A stretch of DNA of 63,922 bases, taken from contig JAFUNF010000025.1 in the NCBI GenBank assembly GCA_017473085.1, forward strand, positions 1 through 63,922, read 5' to 3'. Shown in pieces: positions 18,066-25,257 of the stretch. The notes beneath the pieces were generated by a model. It did not search any database. It had not been told where the DNA came from and was given only the letters and a program-made list of their open reading frames with translations. Source of the DNA: Clostridia bacterium (GTDB taxonomy: Bacteria > Bacillota > Clostridia > Oscillospirales > CAG-272). Both the position numbers and the translations under genes were made by a program. How positions within the stretch are numbered: the stretch's first letter is position 1; the number at the start of each line of letters is the position of its first letter.

Positions 18066-18094
18066 TTGATTATTCTACAAGGATTTGATACAAT
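18066..18094 (+). promoter_or_regulatory. Promoter of the 71-residue membrane protein
   Basis: TTGATT (18066-18071) and TACAAT (18089-18094) with a 17-nt spacer, 21 nt before the ATG at 18116. The rest of 17911-18065 is AT-rich and shows no other gene. Confidence 0.6.
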
Positions 18095-18115
18095 TTTAAG
18101 TAATGGAGGAGCATT

Positions 18116-18331
18116 ATGAATAAACAAGCAAACAAATACTTAATTTCCACCTTGAAGCTTTTATCAATTTTTATAATTCTTGGTTGTCTAATCCTGATTG
18201 AGCTTCTTGTATGCGATAATAGTCTTTATGAGAAGCTATACATATTACCAAGAGCAGACAAATATTTGAGCGATTTAATAGCTTCGTACGCATTGTATGT
18301 AGGTACGATTATATTGTGGTTCAGAGGGTGA
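18116..18331 (+). CDS. Small two-span membrane protein
   Basis: A 71-residue hydrophobic protein. Span one lies at about residues 12-33 and a second at about 51-68, separated by a loop containing CDNSLYEKLYILPRADKYL. GGAGGA lies 7 nt before the ATG and a plausible promoter lies upstream, so translation is likely despite the short length. It is the only rightward gene between the left end and 20.2 kb. No family recognised. It borders the gene-free, DnaA-box-like cluster on its right. Confidence 0.55.
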   Translation: MNKQANKYLISTLKLLSIFIILGCLILIELLVCDNSLYEKLYILPRADKYLSDLIASYALYVGTIILWFRG

Positions 18332-18870
18332 TTTTTTGTGCAATTTTAATAATCGACAAATTATTCACTTTTTTCAAAATGATTTTTTTGAATATATTCA
18401 TGTCAAGTGGAAAAGTTAAAATTTTTATTTTTCTACACCTTTGATTTTATTCACTTGTAGAAAATCAACCCGATTTTTCAACTTTTCAACGGGTCAGGGT
18501 GTGGAAAAGTTGAAAACCCACTCAATAAACACTTGACTTTTCCACGTTTTCCACTAAGTTTTCCACACCCAAAAGTTTTTTTCAACAAAATTTAGTGGAA
18601 AGCTCGATAATTGGCACTTGTCTAATATGATTGTGCAAAAATAACAAATTATGTTAGTCAACTAATGTAATGAAAACTTCAAAAATTCTTAAAAATTTAA
18701 CAATTAATTTTTTCGATGAATAAAGGCAAAAGTCTAAAATGAATAAATTTTCAGCTTATTCACTACTTTTCAGATTATCCGTGAATATATTCATTCGAAG
18801 CCTATCATTTTGCATATTTTTTTAATCTTAATAATATTAAACTCTCTATTCAATCGGTCATTTTGGCAAA
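18332..18870. other. Gene-free tract with clustered TTTTCCAC(A) sites (possible DnaA-box cluster/oriC)
   Basis: About 540 bp without a credible ORF. TTTTCCACA occurs at 18559-18567 (+) and 18500-18508 (-). Near-identical nonamers lie at 18538-18546 (+), 18547-18555 (+), 18406-18414 (-) and 18594-18602 (-), and TTTTCTACA at 18429-18437 (+) and 18456-18464 (-). TTTTCCACA differs from the bacterial DnaA box TTATCCACA by one base. AT-rich DNA with repeated GAATATATTCA-type motifs flanks the cluster on both sides. Left of it genes run left; to the right most run right. This is what one would expect of an origin or a DnaA-titrating locus, but dnaA and dnaN are not here. Confidence 0.45.
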
Positions 18871-18905
18871 AAAACAGGCAGAGAAAGCTTTTCTCTGCCT
18901 GTTTT
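18871..18905 (-). terminator. Strong terminator after the beta-lactamase-like gene
   Basis: A perfect 15-bp stem (AAAACAGGCAGAGAA and its complement, 5-nt loop) starts 4 nt past the stop codon at 18909. The A/T flanks make it effective in both directions. Confidence 0.88.
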
Positions 18906-18908
18906 CAA

Positions 18909-20060
18909 TTAATAACCTAATGCTAATGCTGTAAAATTCTTTATTCTTGGATGAGTTGCCTCATGGAGTGGATTCAACATCTGTTGCATATACACGATAG
19001 CCAGCTCTCTGTCTGGGTCAACAGAGATCAGTGTGCCTGCTGCACCATCCCAGCCAAATTCTCCAATTGAGGTTAAGCTACCACCAAGTCCTTGGTCTAT
19101 CTTTGTTCTTACTCCGAAGCCGTAGCCGTAGCCTACGTTTGAGTCCCACGACCTAAAGGTTTGTAGCCTTTTGCCGTCCAAAACGTTTGTTCTCATTAAA
19201 TCAATAGTAGATTTTGATAAAATCCTTGCGCCATTCATACCAACACCACCATGCGCCATAGCATAAGCAAACTTGCTATAATCGTCCATTGTGGTAATGA
19301 TGCCAGCTCCACCGCTGTCGTATTCTGTACCAAAAATGTAATCGTTTTTCTTACCAACAAGGTCCGTTTCCCCTGTTTCGCAGTTGTGGCGATATTGTTG
19401 CATCATTTTGGAAAGAATTTCATCATTTATTCTATATGTAGTATCGTTCATTCCAAGGGGGTCTAAAACTACCCTTTTTACATAATCAGAAAAGCGAGTT
19501 TTTGTTGTTACCTCAACAAGACATGCAAGCACATCGTGACAAAGGCTATAACAAAAATCATTTCTTGGTTGAAATTCTAATGGAATTTTTGCAATACCCT
19601 TTACAATTTCTCTTGTGGGTGCTCTTCCTTCGGTTTTTTCAATTACGTCCTTTATGTGCTGATTGCCACAATCATAATTTAAGCCAGCGGACATTGCAAA
19701 AAGGTCCTGTATTCTAATATCTCTTTCCAAAGGAACAAGCTTTACACTTCCGTCAGGCTGTGTTTCCTTTACCTTGCAATCTCTAAATTCAGGCAAGTAC
19801 CACCATACAGGCTCGTGAAGAAGGAATGCACCCTCCTCAAAGGCGTGAAGTGCAACTGCACAGGTAATTGGCTTTGAGGCAGAATATATATAGTAAAATT
19901 CCTTACCATTCATTTTAATTTGGTTTTCTCTGTCAGAAAAGCCATTGAAATAACGGAAAACCTCCTTGCCCTTGTGATAGATTTTACAATCAAAGCCAGG
20001 GACCTTTTCCTTTACTAATATTGTATCTAAGTACTTTTCTAAATCCTTAAAGGTGTACAT
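18909..20060 (-). CDS. Serine beta-lactamase-family hydrolase (class C / esterase-like)
   Basis: A 383-residue protein of the penicillin-binding/beta-lactamase clan. The nucleophile motif S-A-S-K lies at residues 60-63 (YSASKPIT). The second motif reads FCYSLCHDVLA instead of the classical YxN, as in a Firmicutes subfamily of uncharacterised hydrolases. A late GWDGAAGT-like segment substitutes for KTG. No signal peptide is seen, so it is probably cytoplasmic and more likely an esterase or peptidase than a resistance enzyme. I start it at 20060, preceded by AGGAG 8 nt upstream, not at the in-frame ATG 39 nt earlier. Confidence 0.82.
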   Translation of the reverse strand: MYTFKDLEKYLDTILVKEKVPGFDCKIYHKGKEVFRYFNGFSDRENQIKMNGKEFYYIYSASKPITCAVALHAFEEGAFLLHEPVWWYLPEFRDCKVKETQPDGSVKLVPLERDIRIQDLFAMSAGLNYDCGNQHIKDVIEKTEGRAPTREIVKGIAKIPLEFQPRNDFCYSLCHDVLACLVEVTTKTRFSDYVKRVVLDPLGMNDTTYRINDEILSKMMQQYRHNCETGETDLVGKKNDYIFGTEYDSGGAGIITTMDDYSKFAYAMAHGGVGMNGARILSKSTIDLMRTNVLDGKRLQTFRSWDSNVGYGYGFGVRTKIDQGLGGSLTSIGEFGWDGAAGTLISVDPDRELAIVYMQQMLNPLHEATHPRIKNFTALALGY

Positions 20061-20089
20061 AACAATTCTCCTACATTTAATATATATTA

Positions 20090-20118
20090 ATAATATCATT
20101 TTAATTTTTGAAATACAA
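20090..20118 (-). promoter_or_regulatory. Promoter of the beta-lactamase-like gene
   Basis: Minus-strand TTGTAT (20113-20118) and TATTAT (20090-20095) with a 17-nt spacer, about 30 nt before the start codon. It is divergent from the band-7 promoter 50 bp away. Confidence 0.6.
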
Positions 20119-20169
20119 GTCCTTATTTATAATAAATGAAACATTAATGTAAACAAAGGGTGCAAAATA

Positions 20170-20198
20170 TTGACAATTCTCTACGTTAGTAGTATAAT
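20170..20198 (+). promoter_or_regulatory. Sigma-A promoter of the band-7 protein gene
   Basis: TTGACA (20170-20175) and TATAAT (20193-20198) with a 17-nt spacer, both full consensus, 48 nt before the ATG at 20247. Confidence 0.88.
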
Positions 20199-20246
20199 TT
20201 TCTTAGTATCGAGGATACGACTTTTTGCAAACGGAGGTATATATTT

Positions 20247-21347
20247 ATGCAAATTGGATTTATAATTGGATTTTTGCTTGTTGTAGGAATTGCCTTCTGC
20301 TTTGGCTTAGTTGTTTTCAAGCAAAGCAAGGCAAGACAGGGACTTGGAAAGAGTGCTAAGGGAGTTACAATTCCTTTGGGAATTGGCGAAAGAGTTGCAC
20401 TTATTGTTGCCTGTGTGCTTTTGGTTGTTTTGTTCTTGGTGCCACCAAGCTTTCACACAGTTGACACAGGTGAAATTGCAGTGGTTAAGCATCTTGGCGA
20501 GGCTAAGGGAGTTAGGACCTCTGGTACATATTTCGATTTTTGGCTAACCGAAACCTACGAGCTTTACGATGCAAAGGTACAAAACTCCGAAATTACAACT
20601 GCTGCCTACTCAAAGGATGCACAAACAATGGACGTAATGATGACTATACAATGGCAAATTGACTCCTCTAAGGCTGTTGAAATTGCGAACAAGTATGGCT
20701 CACTTTCTACTTTAGGAAACAGAATACAAAGCGTTTCCGTTGAAAAGGCAAAGAGTGTGCTTTCAAACTACTCTGCTATGTCTATTATTGAAACACGCTC
20801 TTCAATTTCCCCTGAGGTTGAGGCAAAAATAAAGGAAGCAATTGACGAAAACTATTATGTTGATATTGTGGCTGTTGTGCTTGTAAATATCGACTTCTCT
20901 GATGCCTTTGAGGCAACTGTTGAAAACAAAATGATTGCCGAGCAGGAAAAACTAAAGGCTGAGTACGAAAAGGAAACTGCAATTGTAAATGCAGAAAAGG
21001 AGCTTGAGGTTGCTAAGCTAAACGCACAGGCTAAGCTTGCACAGGCAGAGGCAGATGCTGAAGCACAAATTAAGATTGCCGAGGCAGAGGCTGAAACTAT
21101 TAAGCTAAAGTCTATTGAGGTTGCTCGTTCCTTAGGCTTTAAAATTAACGAGGTTGAAATCAATCTTGAGGACGGCACAAGTGCAATTGAATACGAGATT
21201 GACTTTGAGGGCAAGAGTGCCGATGAGGTTAAGCTTATTTCCGAATACCTGAAGTATCTTGAATATCTTAACAAGTGGGACGGCAAGCTACCAAGCGTTA
21301 TGACAGATAGTGGTGCAACAGTTGTTGTACCAACTCCAGAGTCATAA
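20247..21347 (+). CDS. SPFH/band-7 (prohibitin-like) membrane protein
   Basis: A 366-residue membrane scaffold-type protein. Two hydrophobic stretches lie at about 3-24 and 47-68, followed by the band-7 domain (HTVDTGEIAVVKHLGEAKG, SKDAQTMDVMMTIQWQID, MIAEQEKLKAEYEKE) and an Ala/Glu-rich coiled coil (about 225-290). The C-terminal part after 290 is compact and lacks membrane segments. Such proteins form ring or cage oligomers in membrane microdomains and often associate with FtsH-class proteases; here ftsH is 4 kb away in another unit. GGAGG precedes the ATG. Confidence 0.85.
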   Translation: MQIGFIIGFLLVVGIAFCFGLVVFKQSKARQGLGKSAKGVTIPLGIGERVALIVACVLLVVLFLVPPSFHTVDTGEIAVVKHLGEAKGVRTSGTYFDFWLTETYELYDAKVQNSEITTAAYSKDAQTMDVMMTIQWQIDSSKAVEIANKYGSLSTLGNRIQSVSVEKAKSVLSNYSAMSIIETRSSISPEVEAKIKEAIDENYYVDIVAVVLVNIDFSDAFEATVENKMIAEQEKLKAEYEKETAIVNAEKELEVAKLNAQAKLAQAEADAEAQIKIAEAEAETIKLKSIEVARSLGFKINEVEINLEDGTSAIEYEIDFEGKSADEVKLISEYLKYLEYLNKWDGKLPSVMTDSGATVVVPTPES

Positions 21348-21407
21348 GATAGTAACAAGTCACCCTTGTTAGCATAAAATATAATGTGCTAAATTAAAAG
21401 AAATAAA

Positions 21408-22130
21408 ATGCAGAAATTAAAGGCTTTTACCTTAGTTTCTGCATTTTTTATCGTAGGAGTGTCTGTTTTTATGGAATATAAGCTTTCAAAATTGTTTTAT
21501 AATTGCACTCATATTGTATATACAACTGTTGGAGAATTTGGCGACTATGCTATTCGTCGTTGTGGCAATATTCTATTTATCTACTTTCAAGGGTCAAACG
21601 GCAAGGTGGATTGGAAAAACAATCTTGACTTTCCTGCTAAGCCCTACAAAAGAATGGGTAAGACAGTGTGGCTAGCCCACCGAGGCTTTTTGAAGGTTTG
21701 GAAAAGCATGGAAGGGTCAATTGGAAGGTACATTTCAGACACTTCCCTCGAAAAAATTTACGTTGTGGGCTATTCTCATGGTGGTGCGCTTGCTACTCTT
21801 TGCTATGAATATATTTGGTATAACAGAGATGATTTGCGTGGGAATATTTTTGGCTACGGCTTTGGTGCTCCTCGTGTTTTGTGGGGGCTTCGTTTCAAAA
21901 GCATAATTTCTCGTTGGGATAACTTTACTGTTGTCAGAAACCTTGACGATTTAGTCACTCACGTGCCACCCTTTTTGTTTGGCTACTTTCACGTTGGTAA
22001 GGTTTTAAAGATTGGCAAGCGAGGTAAATATTCTAAAATTGATGCCCACCGAGATAATAATCTCCTCTGCGAGCTTTTAGAATACGAAAAAGACAAGCAG
22101 AGCACTTTCTTGCCATTTCCTTGTGAATAA
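21408..22130 (+). CDS. Class 3 lipase-family protein
   Basis: A 240-residue alpha/beta hydrolase with an N-terminal hydrophobic anchor (about 5-22). The nucleophile elbow is GYSHGGA with Ser123; IYFQGSNG provides the oxyanion region near residue 60; VRNLDDLVTHVPP supplies a likely catalytic Asp; a His near the C terminus (DAHRD) could complete the triad. This is the lipase-3 pattern, acting on acyl esters, probably at the membrane. The ribosome site is poor (AAAAGAAA), and a hairpin with no T run separates it from the band-7 gene, so coexpression at reduced level is possible. Confidence 0.75.
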   Translation: MQKLKAFTLVSAFFIVGVSVFMEYKLSKLFYNCTHIVYTTVGEFGDYAIRRCGNILFIYFQGSNGKVDWKNNLDFPAKPYKRMGKTVWLAHRGFLKVWKSMEGSIGRYISDTSLEKIYVVGYSHGGALATLCYEYIWYNRDDLRGNIFGYGFGAPRVLWGLRFKSIISRWDNFTVVRNLDDLVTHVPPFLFGYFHVGKVLKIGKRGKYSKIDAHRDNNLLCELLEYEKDKQSTFLPFPCE

Positions 22131-22165
22131 CAATAAAAATGCGACACAGTGTCGCATTTTTATTG
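22131..22165. terminator. Bidirectional terminator between convergent genes
   Basis: A perfect 17-bp palindrome arm (CAATAAAAATGCGACAC and its complement, 1-nt centre) between the lipase stop and the MBL-protein stop, with A/T flanks suited to both directions. Confidence 0.9.
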
Positions 22166-22987
22166 TTTTATTGTGATTTCTGTGCCGTTTGTTGTTATGG
22201 TAACTGTACCATATCTTGTTTCATAGACCAAAACGTTATGCTCACTTAATATGTTAAGTGTTTGTTCGTCGGCAGGATTTTTCTTAGAGTCGGTTATTAC
22301 GGAATACGTAGGCTTTGTCATTTTCAAAAAGTCCTCATAGCTTTCAAGATAGCTTCCGTGGTGTGGTAGCTTTACAAAATCGTACTGTCCTATTCTCTCT
22401 TGTATCAGCTCATCAACCCTTAGCTCCATAGCATCGCCACAGAAAAGGAAGCGCTTATCTCCACATTTCATTGAAACAACAAGAGAGGAATTGTTATCGT
22501 TTTTTATCTCGTATCTGTTCTGCTTCGGTACGTTGATTGTAAACTCACAGCTATCATAGGTAAAGGTGTAGTCTTGATTTAGCTTTAGAGGTGTTTGGTC
22601 CTTGCTATACAAATTATTGTGATAATTCATATATTCAATTGAGGTATCGCTTTGAGCATTTTCAATAACGTTTGTAACCTGATACGCAGAAATAACCTTG
22701 TCTGCTCCACCTATATGGTCCTTGTCGTAGTGGGTAAGAATTAGACAGTCTATTTTATCATAGCCCTTTTTGCTCATATAAAAGCTTATGTCGTCAAAAT
22801 TTTCCTCTTCCCCCGTGTCTATCATTACAATTTTTGTACCTGTATTTATTACAATACAATCAGCCTTGCCTATTTTTAAAATGTCAATACATGCAGAGGT
22901 AGTGTTTTCCTTGTTGCAGGAGAAAAGAAAAAGCAAGCCAATAGTAAGCAAGGTCATAGCAAAAATACATATTACCCTTTTTCTCAT
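22160..22987 (-). CDS. Exported MBL-fold hydrolase lipoprotein (ComEC C-domain-like)
   Basis: A 275-residue lipoprotein (lipobox LFSC, Cys24) carrying a stand-alone metallo-beta-lactamase domain. The metal motif is H-Y-D-K-D-H at 86-91. LKIGKADCIVINTG and IDTGEE precede it, LFCGDA and LPHHGSYLES follow, and it closes with VYETRYGTVTITTNG. This is the ComEC/Rec2 hydrolase-like subfamily, thought to act as extracytoplasmic nucleases or phosphodiesterases; the substrate here is unknown. All expected metal ligands appear present. It is a single gene with its own promoter. Confidence 0.82.
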   Translation of the reverse strand: MRKRVICIFAMTLLTIGLLFLFSCNKENTTSACIDILKIGKADCIVINTGTKIVMIDTGEEENFDDISFYMSKKGYDKIDCLILTHYDKDHIGGADKVISAYQVTNVIENAQSDTSIEYMNYHNNLYSKDQTPLKLNQDYTFTYDSCEFTINVPKQNRYEIKNDNNSSLVVSMKCGDKRFLFCGDAMELRVDELIQERIGQYDFVKLPHHGSYLESYEDFLKMTKPTYSVITDSKKNPADEQTLNILSEHNVLVYETRYGTVTITTNGTEITIKQ

Positions 22988-23016
22988 ACTTTCTCTCCTT
23001 TTTTTTAATTTATTTT

Positions 23017-23045
23017 ATTATATCACGTTTTCTTCGTTTTTGCAA
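23017..23045 (-). promoter_or_regulatory. Promoter of the MBL lipoprotein gene
   Basis: Minus-strand TTGCAA (23040-23045) and TATAAT (23017-23022) with a 17-nt spacer. It lies back-to-back with the RNA-gene promoter 17 bp to the right. Confidence 0.7.
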
Positions 23046-23062
23046 TTTTTTCAAAATATCTC

Positions 23063-23091
23063 TTTACAACATATAAGTTTTGTGATATAAT
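23063..23091 (+). promoter_or_regulatory. Promoter of the structured RNA gene
   Basis: TTTACA (23063-23068) and TATAAT (23086-23091) with a 17-nt spacer. The predicted start, at about 23097, coincides with the first base of the closing stem of the RNA. Confidence 0.82.
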
Positions 23092-23096
23092 GAATT

Positions 23097-23313
23097 CGCC
23101 AAACAAACTGAATAATGCAATTTTTGGGTGTTTTTTTATGGGATAACTATACCCTTTTTTGTCTATACTTATTTTAGACCTTTTACATTTGGTAAAAATG
23201 TAGTTCCCTGTCTGAAATAAGTATGTAACCCATAATTGCTCAGAGTTTGTTTGGCGACAATTGGGGTTCTGCGTTTTTCGGTGCGTTCAACCTCGGTTGG
23301 ACGCACTTTTTAT
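23097..23313 (+). ncRNA. Structured non-coding RNA, 6S-like rod
   Basis: A 13-bp perfect closing stem (CGCCAAACAAACT at 23097-23109 with 23244-23256) encloses an asymmetric bubble (about 26 nt against 8 nt), a 7-bp stem (TTATGGG 23136-23142 with CCCATAA 23229-23235), a 15-bp stem with one G-U (23079 inward to 23065, with 23210-23224) and an apical hairpin. A GC-rich terminator (GTGCGTTCAACC stem, 23281-23306, then TTTTTATTTT) ends the transcript at about 215 nt. Own promoter, rod shape, large bubble and terminator fit 6S RNA, which mimics open promoter DNA to hold RNA polymerase. No ORF is conserved inside. It could instead be a regulated leader of the next gene, since the terminator lies just upstream of it. 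Confidence 0.6.
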
Positions 23314-23343
23314 TTTAAAACAAATTTGGAAGGAGAAAAAACA

Positions 23344-24456
23344 ATGAACTTTTGTAAAAATTGTGGCAATCAAGTAACCGGACGCTTTTGCCAAAAATGT
23401 GGCTGTGACTGCAACCCACAGCAAGGAGAAAAAATTGAGGAAGCAGTCAAAAAGCTTTATACCTTAAGGGCTGGTATATCGTTTTTGTCCCAAGAGTTAG
23501 ATAATGCAATAAATGAAAGGCAACAGATTTGCAAACAATATGACCCGTCAAAAGAAACAAGCCTTAGTGAAGAAATTTCAAAAAATGAAGTTATAATTAA
23601 TAGGGTAAATGAAGAGCTTGCAAATCTAAACATGACCATTTCCGAGGCTAAGGTTGCTAAAGAGAAGCAAGAAAAAAGAGCAAAATTTTTTGATACTGTT
23701 GCAAAGGTCTTTTTTGTTCTTGCAGGTATTTCACCAATTATCACATTTCTTATATTTGATGCTGTAGGCGTTGAGATGATTTGGCCTGTTAGCATGCTGG
23801 CTCCTGCTGGAGTTGCTGTTGTCTGTGCTATTCTTGGATTCATTTCTTTCTTAAGTTCCGCAGGCAAGTACATACCAATTTCTGATAATGACATAATAGA
23901 ATATCAAAAAATTGAGCCTGGATTCGAAACTTTAAAAAGAAGCTATACTTATCTCAAGGAAAAAAATGATAGTATCGTCACTTCAATCAACGCAAAGGCT
24001 GTTGAGTATGAAAAGTTTGGCTCAGCTATGTACAATTCACTAAAAAAGCAATTCGGTAATTTTTTAAATCCAGCAGACTGGGAAAATATCGACCTTTTGA
24101 TATTTTACTTTGAATCAGGCAGAGCCTTAACCTTGCGAGAAGCACTTCAATTAGTGGACAGGCAACGACAAACAGATAGCATTCTTGATGCTATCGACGA
24201 AGCTACCGAAGAAATTTGTCGCACAATCGAAAGAGGATTTTTGCAAATAGAAACCACTTTGATTGGCTGTACCTCTATACTATCTTCTCAATTGCAAGCA
24301 ATTCAATTACAACAAACAAATCTTGCTATTAGCGTTGACTCTATGCAAAAGGCACTACAAAGCAAGGCTGACACCTCGAGTCAAGAGCTTATGGAAGATG
24401 TTCATCAGCTCAGAGTCTATGCTGACAATTATAGTATTGAAAAGAGAAATTCATAA
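23344..24456 (+). CDS. Zinc-ribbon membrane protein with coiled coil
   Basis: A 370-residue protein. A zinc ribbon opens it (FCKNCGNQVTGRFCQKCGC, four Cys in two CxxC knuckles). A coiled coil lies at about 35-125, two membrane spans at about 130-175, then a cytosolic helical region containing DWENIDLLIFYFESGRAL and a Thr/Gln-rich C-terminal coiled coil. Related zinc-ribbon proteins are common in Clostridia without an assigned role. AAGGAG lies 9 nt before the ATG at 23344; the longer reading frame from 23236 would run through the RNA terminator and is rejected. Expression may depend on read-through past that terminator, as no promoter is visible between. Confidence 0.7.
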   Translation: MNFCKNCGNQVTGRFCQKCGCDCNPQQGEKIEEAVKKLYTLRAGISFLSQELDNAINERQQICKQYDPSKETSLSEEISKNEVIINRVNEELANLNMTISEAKVAKEKQEKRAKFFDTVAKVFFVLAGISPIITFLIFDAVGVEMIWPVSMLAPAGVAVVCAILGFISFLSSAGKYIPISDNDIIEYQKIEPGFETLKRSYTYLKEKNDSIVTSINAKAVEYEKFGSAMYNSLKKQFGNFLNPADWENIDLLIFYFESGRALTLREALQLVDRQRQTDSILDAIDEATEEICRTIERGFLQIETTLIGCTSILSSQLQAIQLQQTNLAISVDSMQKALQSKADTSSQELMEDVHQLRVYADNYSIEKRNS

Positions 24457-24496
24457 AAGGAGCTTTTTGTAACTGAAATATCACTCTACATGCCAT

Positions 24497-24522
24497 AAAA
24501 GCCTCGATTATTTCGTGGCTTT
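24497..24522 (+). terminator. Terminator after the zinc-ribbon gene
   Basis: AAAAGCC pairs with GGCTTTTT around a loop containing CGATTATTT, followed by a T run. Part of its loop and stem (24502-24513) is also the left inverted repeat of hairpin-array element A. Confidence 0.65.
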
Positions 24523-24539
24523 TTACATCAATAGTCAAA

Positions 24540-24569
24540 AAAATGCTCTGCTTTTGGCAGAGCATTTTT
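24540..24569. terminator. Bidirectional terminator before the four-helix-bundle gene end
   Basis: AAAATGCTCTGC pairs with GCAGAGCATTTTT (12-bp stem). It serves the rightward zinc-ribbon gene and the leftward four-helix gene whose stop is at 24588. Confidence 0.85.
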
Positions 24570-24587
24570 ATTTGAAATTATTTGTTT

Positions 24588-24938
24588 TTACCCTTCGGAG
24601 TTTCCCTTTGCAGTATTCAGTGAAGCAATTAATATTCTGCGTATTTTACCTGCATCATTGCTTAATTTTTTATACAATTCTTCGTTTAGAATTTGAGTTT
24701 TTGAAAAAAGCTTCAACCAATATTCTGTTTCGTGACACTCCTTTAAAGCAATTTGCATTTTATTGATAAAATCAGCCTTGCTCTGAGCATAATTAGCCTC
24801 GTGTATATTTGCACCTATGCTAGTTCCACTACGTAAAATTTGGTTTGTTAATGCACTTTTACCTTTTATAGATTCGCACATATTTACAATGCTTATAGCA
24901 AAATCCATAGATAAATCTATCAAAATATTGTCAGTCAT
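24588..24938 (-). CDS. Four-helix-bundle protein (S23 / rRNA intervening-sequence family)
   Basis: A 116-residue all-helical protein of the 23S-rRNA intervening-sequence/bAvd-like fold (TIGR02436-type), recognised by ILRSGTSIGANIHEANYA and the ALKECHETEYWLKL helix. Family members form barrel-like pentamers that bind nucleic acid; the relative bAvd is an accessory protein of diversity-generating retroelements, but no reverse transcriptase is in this window. The gene lies inside the inverted repeats of hairpin-array element A, and its ribosome site (AAAAAGGAG) is partly contributed by the 31-bp repeat of that element. A role in handling or moving the array is an inference. Confidence 0.85.
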   Translation of the reverse strand: MTDNILIDLSMDFAISIVNMCESIKGKSALTNQILRSGTSIGANIHEANYAQSKADFINKMQIALKECHETEYWLKLFSKTQILNEELYKKLSNDAGKIRRILIASLNTAKGNSEG

Positions 24939-24947
24939 AGTCTGCTC

Positions 24948-25052
24948 CTTTTTAATGAAATGTTGCTTCGCAACTTGATTTCATTCTGCAATTATCAATA
25001 TAGTTTCAATTGTATAGTTTGCTTTTTAATGAAATGTTGCTTCGCAACTTGA
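24948..25052 (-). repeat. 31-bp direct repeat upstream of the four-helix gene
   Basis: A 31-bp sequence (containing the GTTGC-ttc-GCAAC hairpin and AATGAAAT spacer) occurs at 24948-24978 and identically at 25022-25052. In gene sense, the sequence after the distal copy (AAAAAGCAAACTATAC) resembles the ribosome site and first codons after the proximal copy (AAAAAGGAGCAGACTATGAC). That looks like a decayed duplicate of the gene's 5' end. Confidence 0.7.
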
Positions 25053-25257
25053 AATGAAACGCTTTGCGTTTCTTGAAATGACGGCTCTGCCGTCTTGAAA
25101 TGCACCGACGGTGCATTGAACGAAATTTGCCCAAAGTCCAACTAATAGATGTGCCACAGGTCACCCTGTGGCACATTTCAAGTTTACGAAGTAAACATTT
25201 CATTCACTTGTGAATTTCATTTGCCGTCAGGCAAATTTCATTGCAAATAATCGAGGA

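Larger units (their letters stand above)
24502..25256. mobile_element. Hairpin-array element A (encloses four-helix-bundle gene)
   Basis: Terminal inverted repeat CCTCGATTATTT (24502-24513) and AAATAATCGAGG (25245-25256). The right 300 bp is a row of unique hairpins with 2-5-nt loops: GTTGC-ttc-GCAAC (24962-24974 and again 25036-25048), AAACGC (25057-25071), ACGGC (25081-25093), TGCACC (25101-25115), a central 10-bp stem (25151-25174), GTTTAC (25182-25196), ATTCAC (25202-25215), TTTGCC-gtca-GGCAAA (25220-25235) and a last stem at 25243-25265 that overlaps the end of the next gene. Spacers are TGAAAT left of the centre and ATTTCA right of it. It shares architecture and several modules with elements B and C. 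Mobility is inferred, not shown. Confidence 0.55.

Noticed and set aside
23236-23343. N-terminal extension of the zinc-ribbon protein
   Set aside because: It would start inside the RNA's closing stem and cross the terminator; the AAGGAG-preceded ATG at 23344 and the zinc-ribbon start fit much better.
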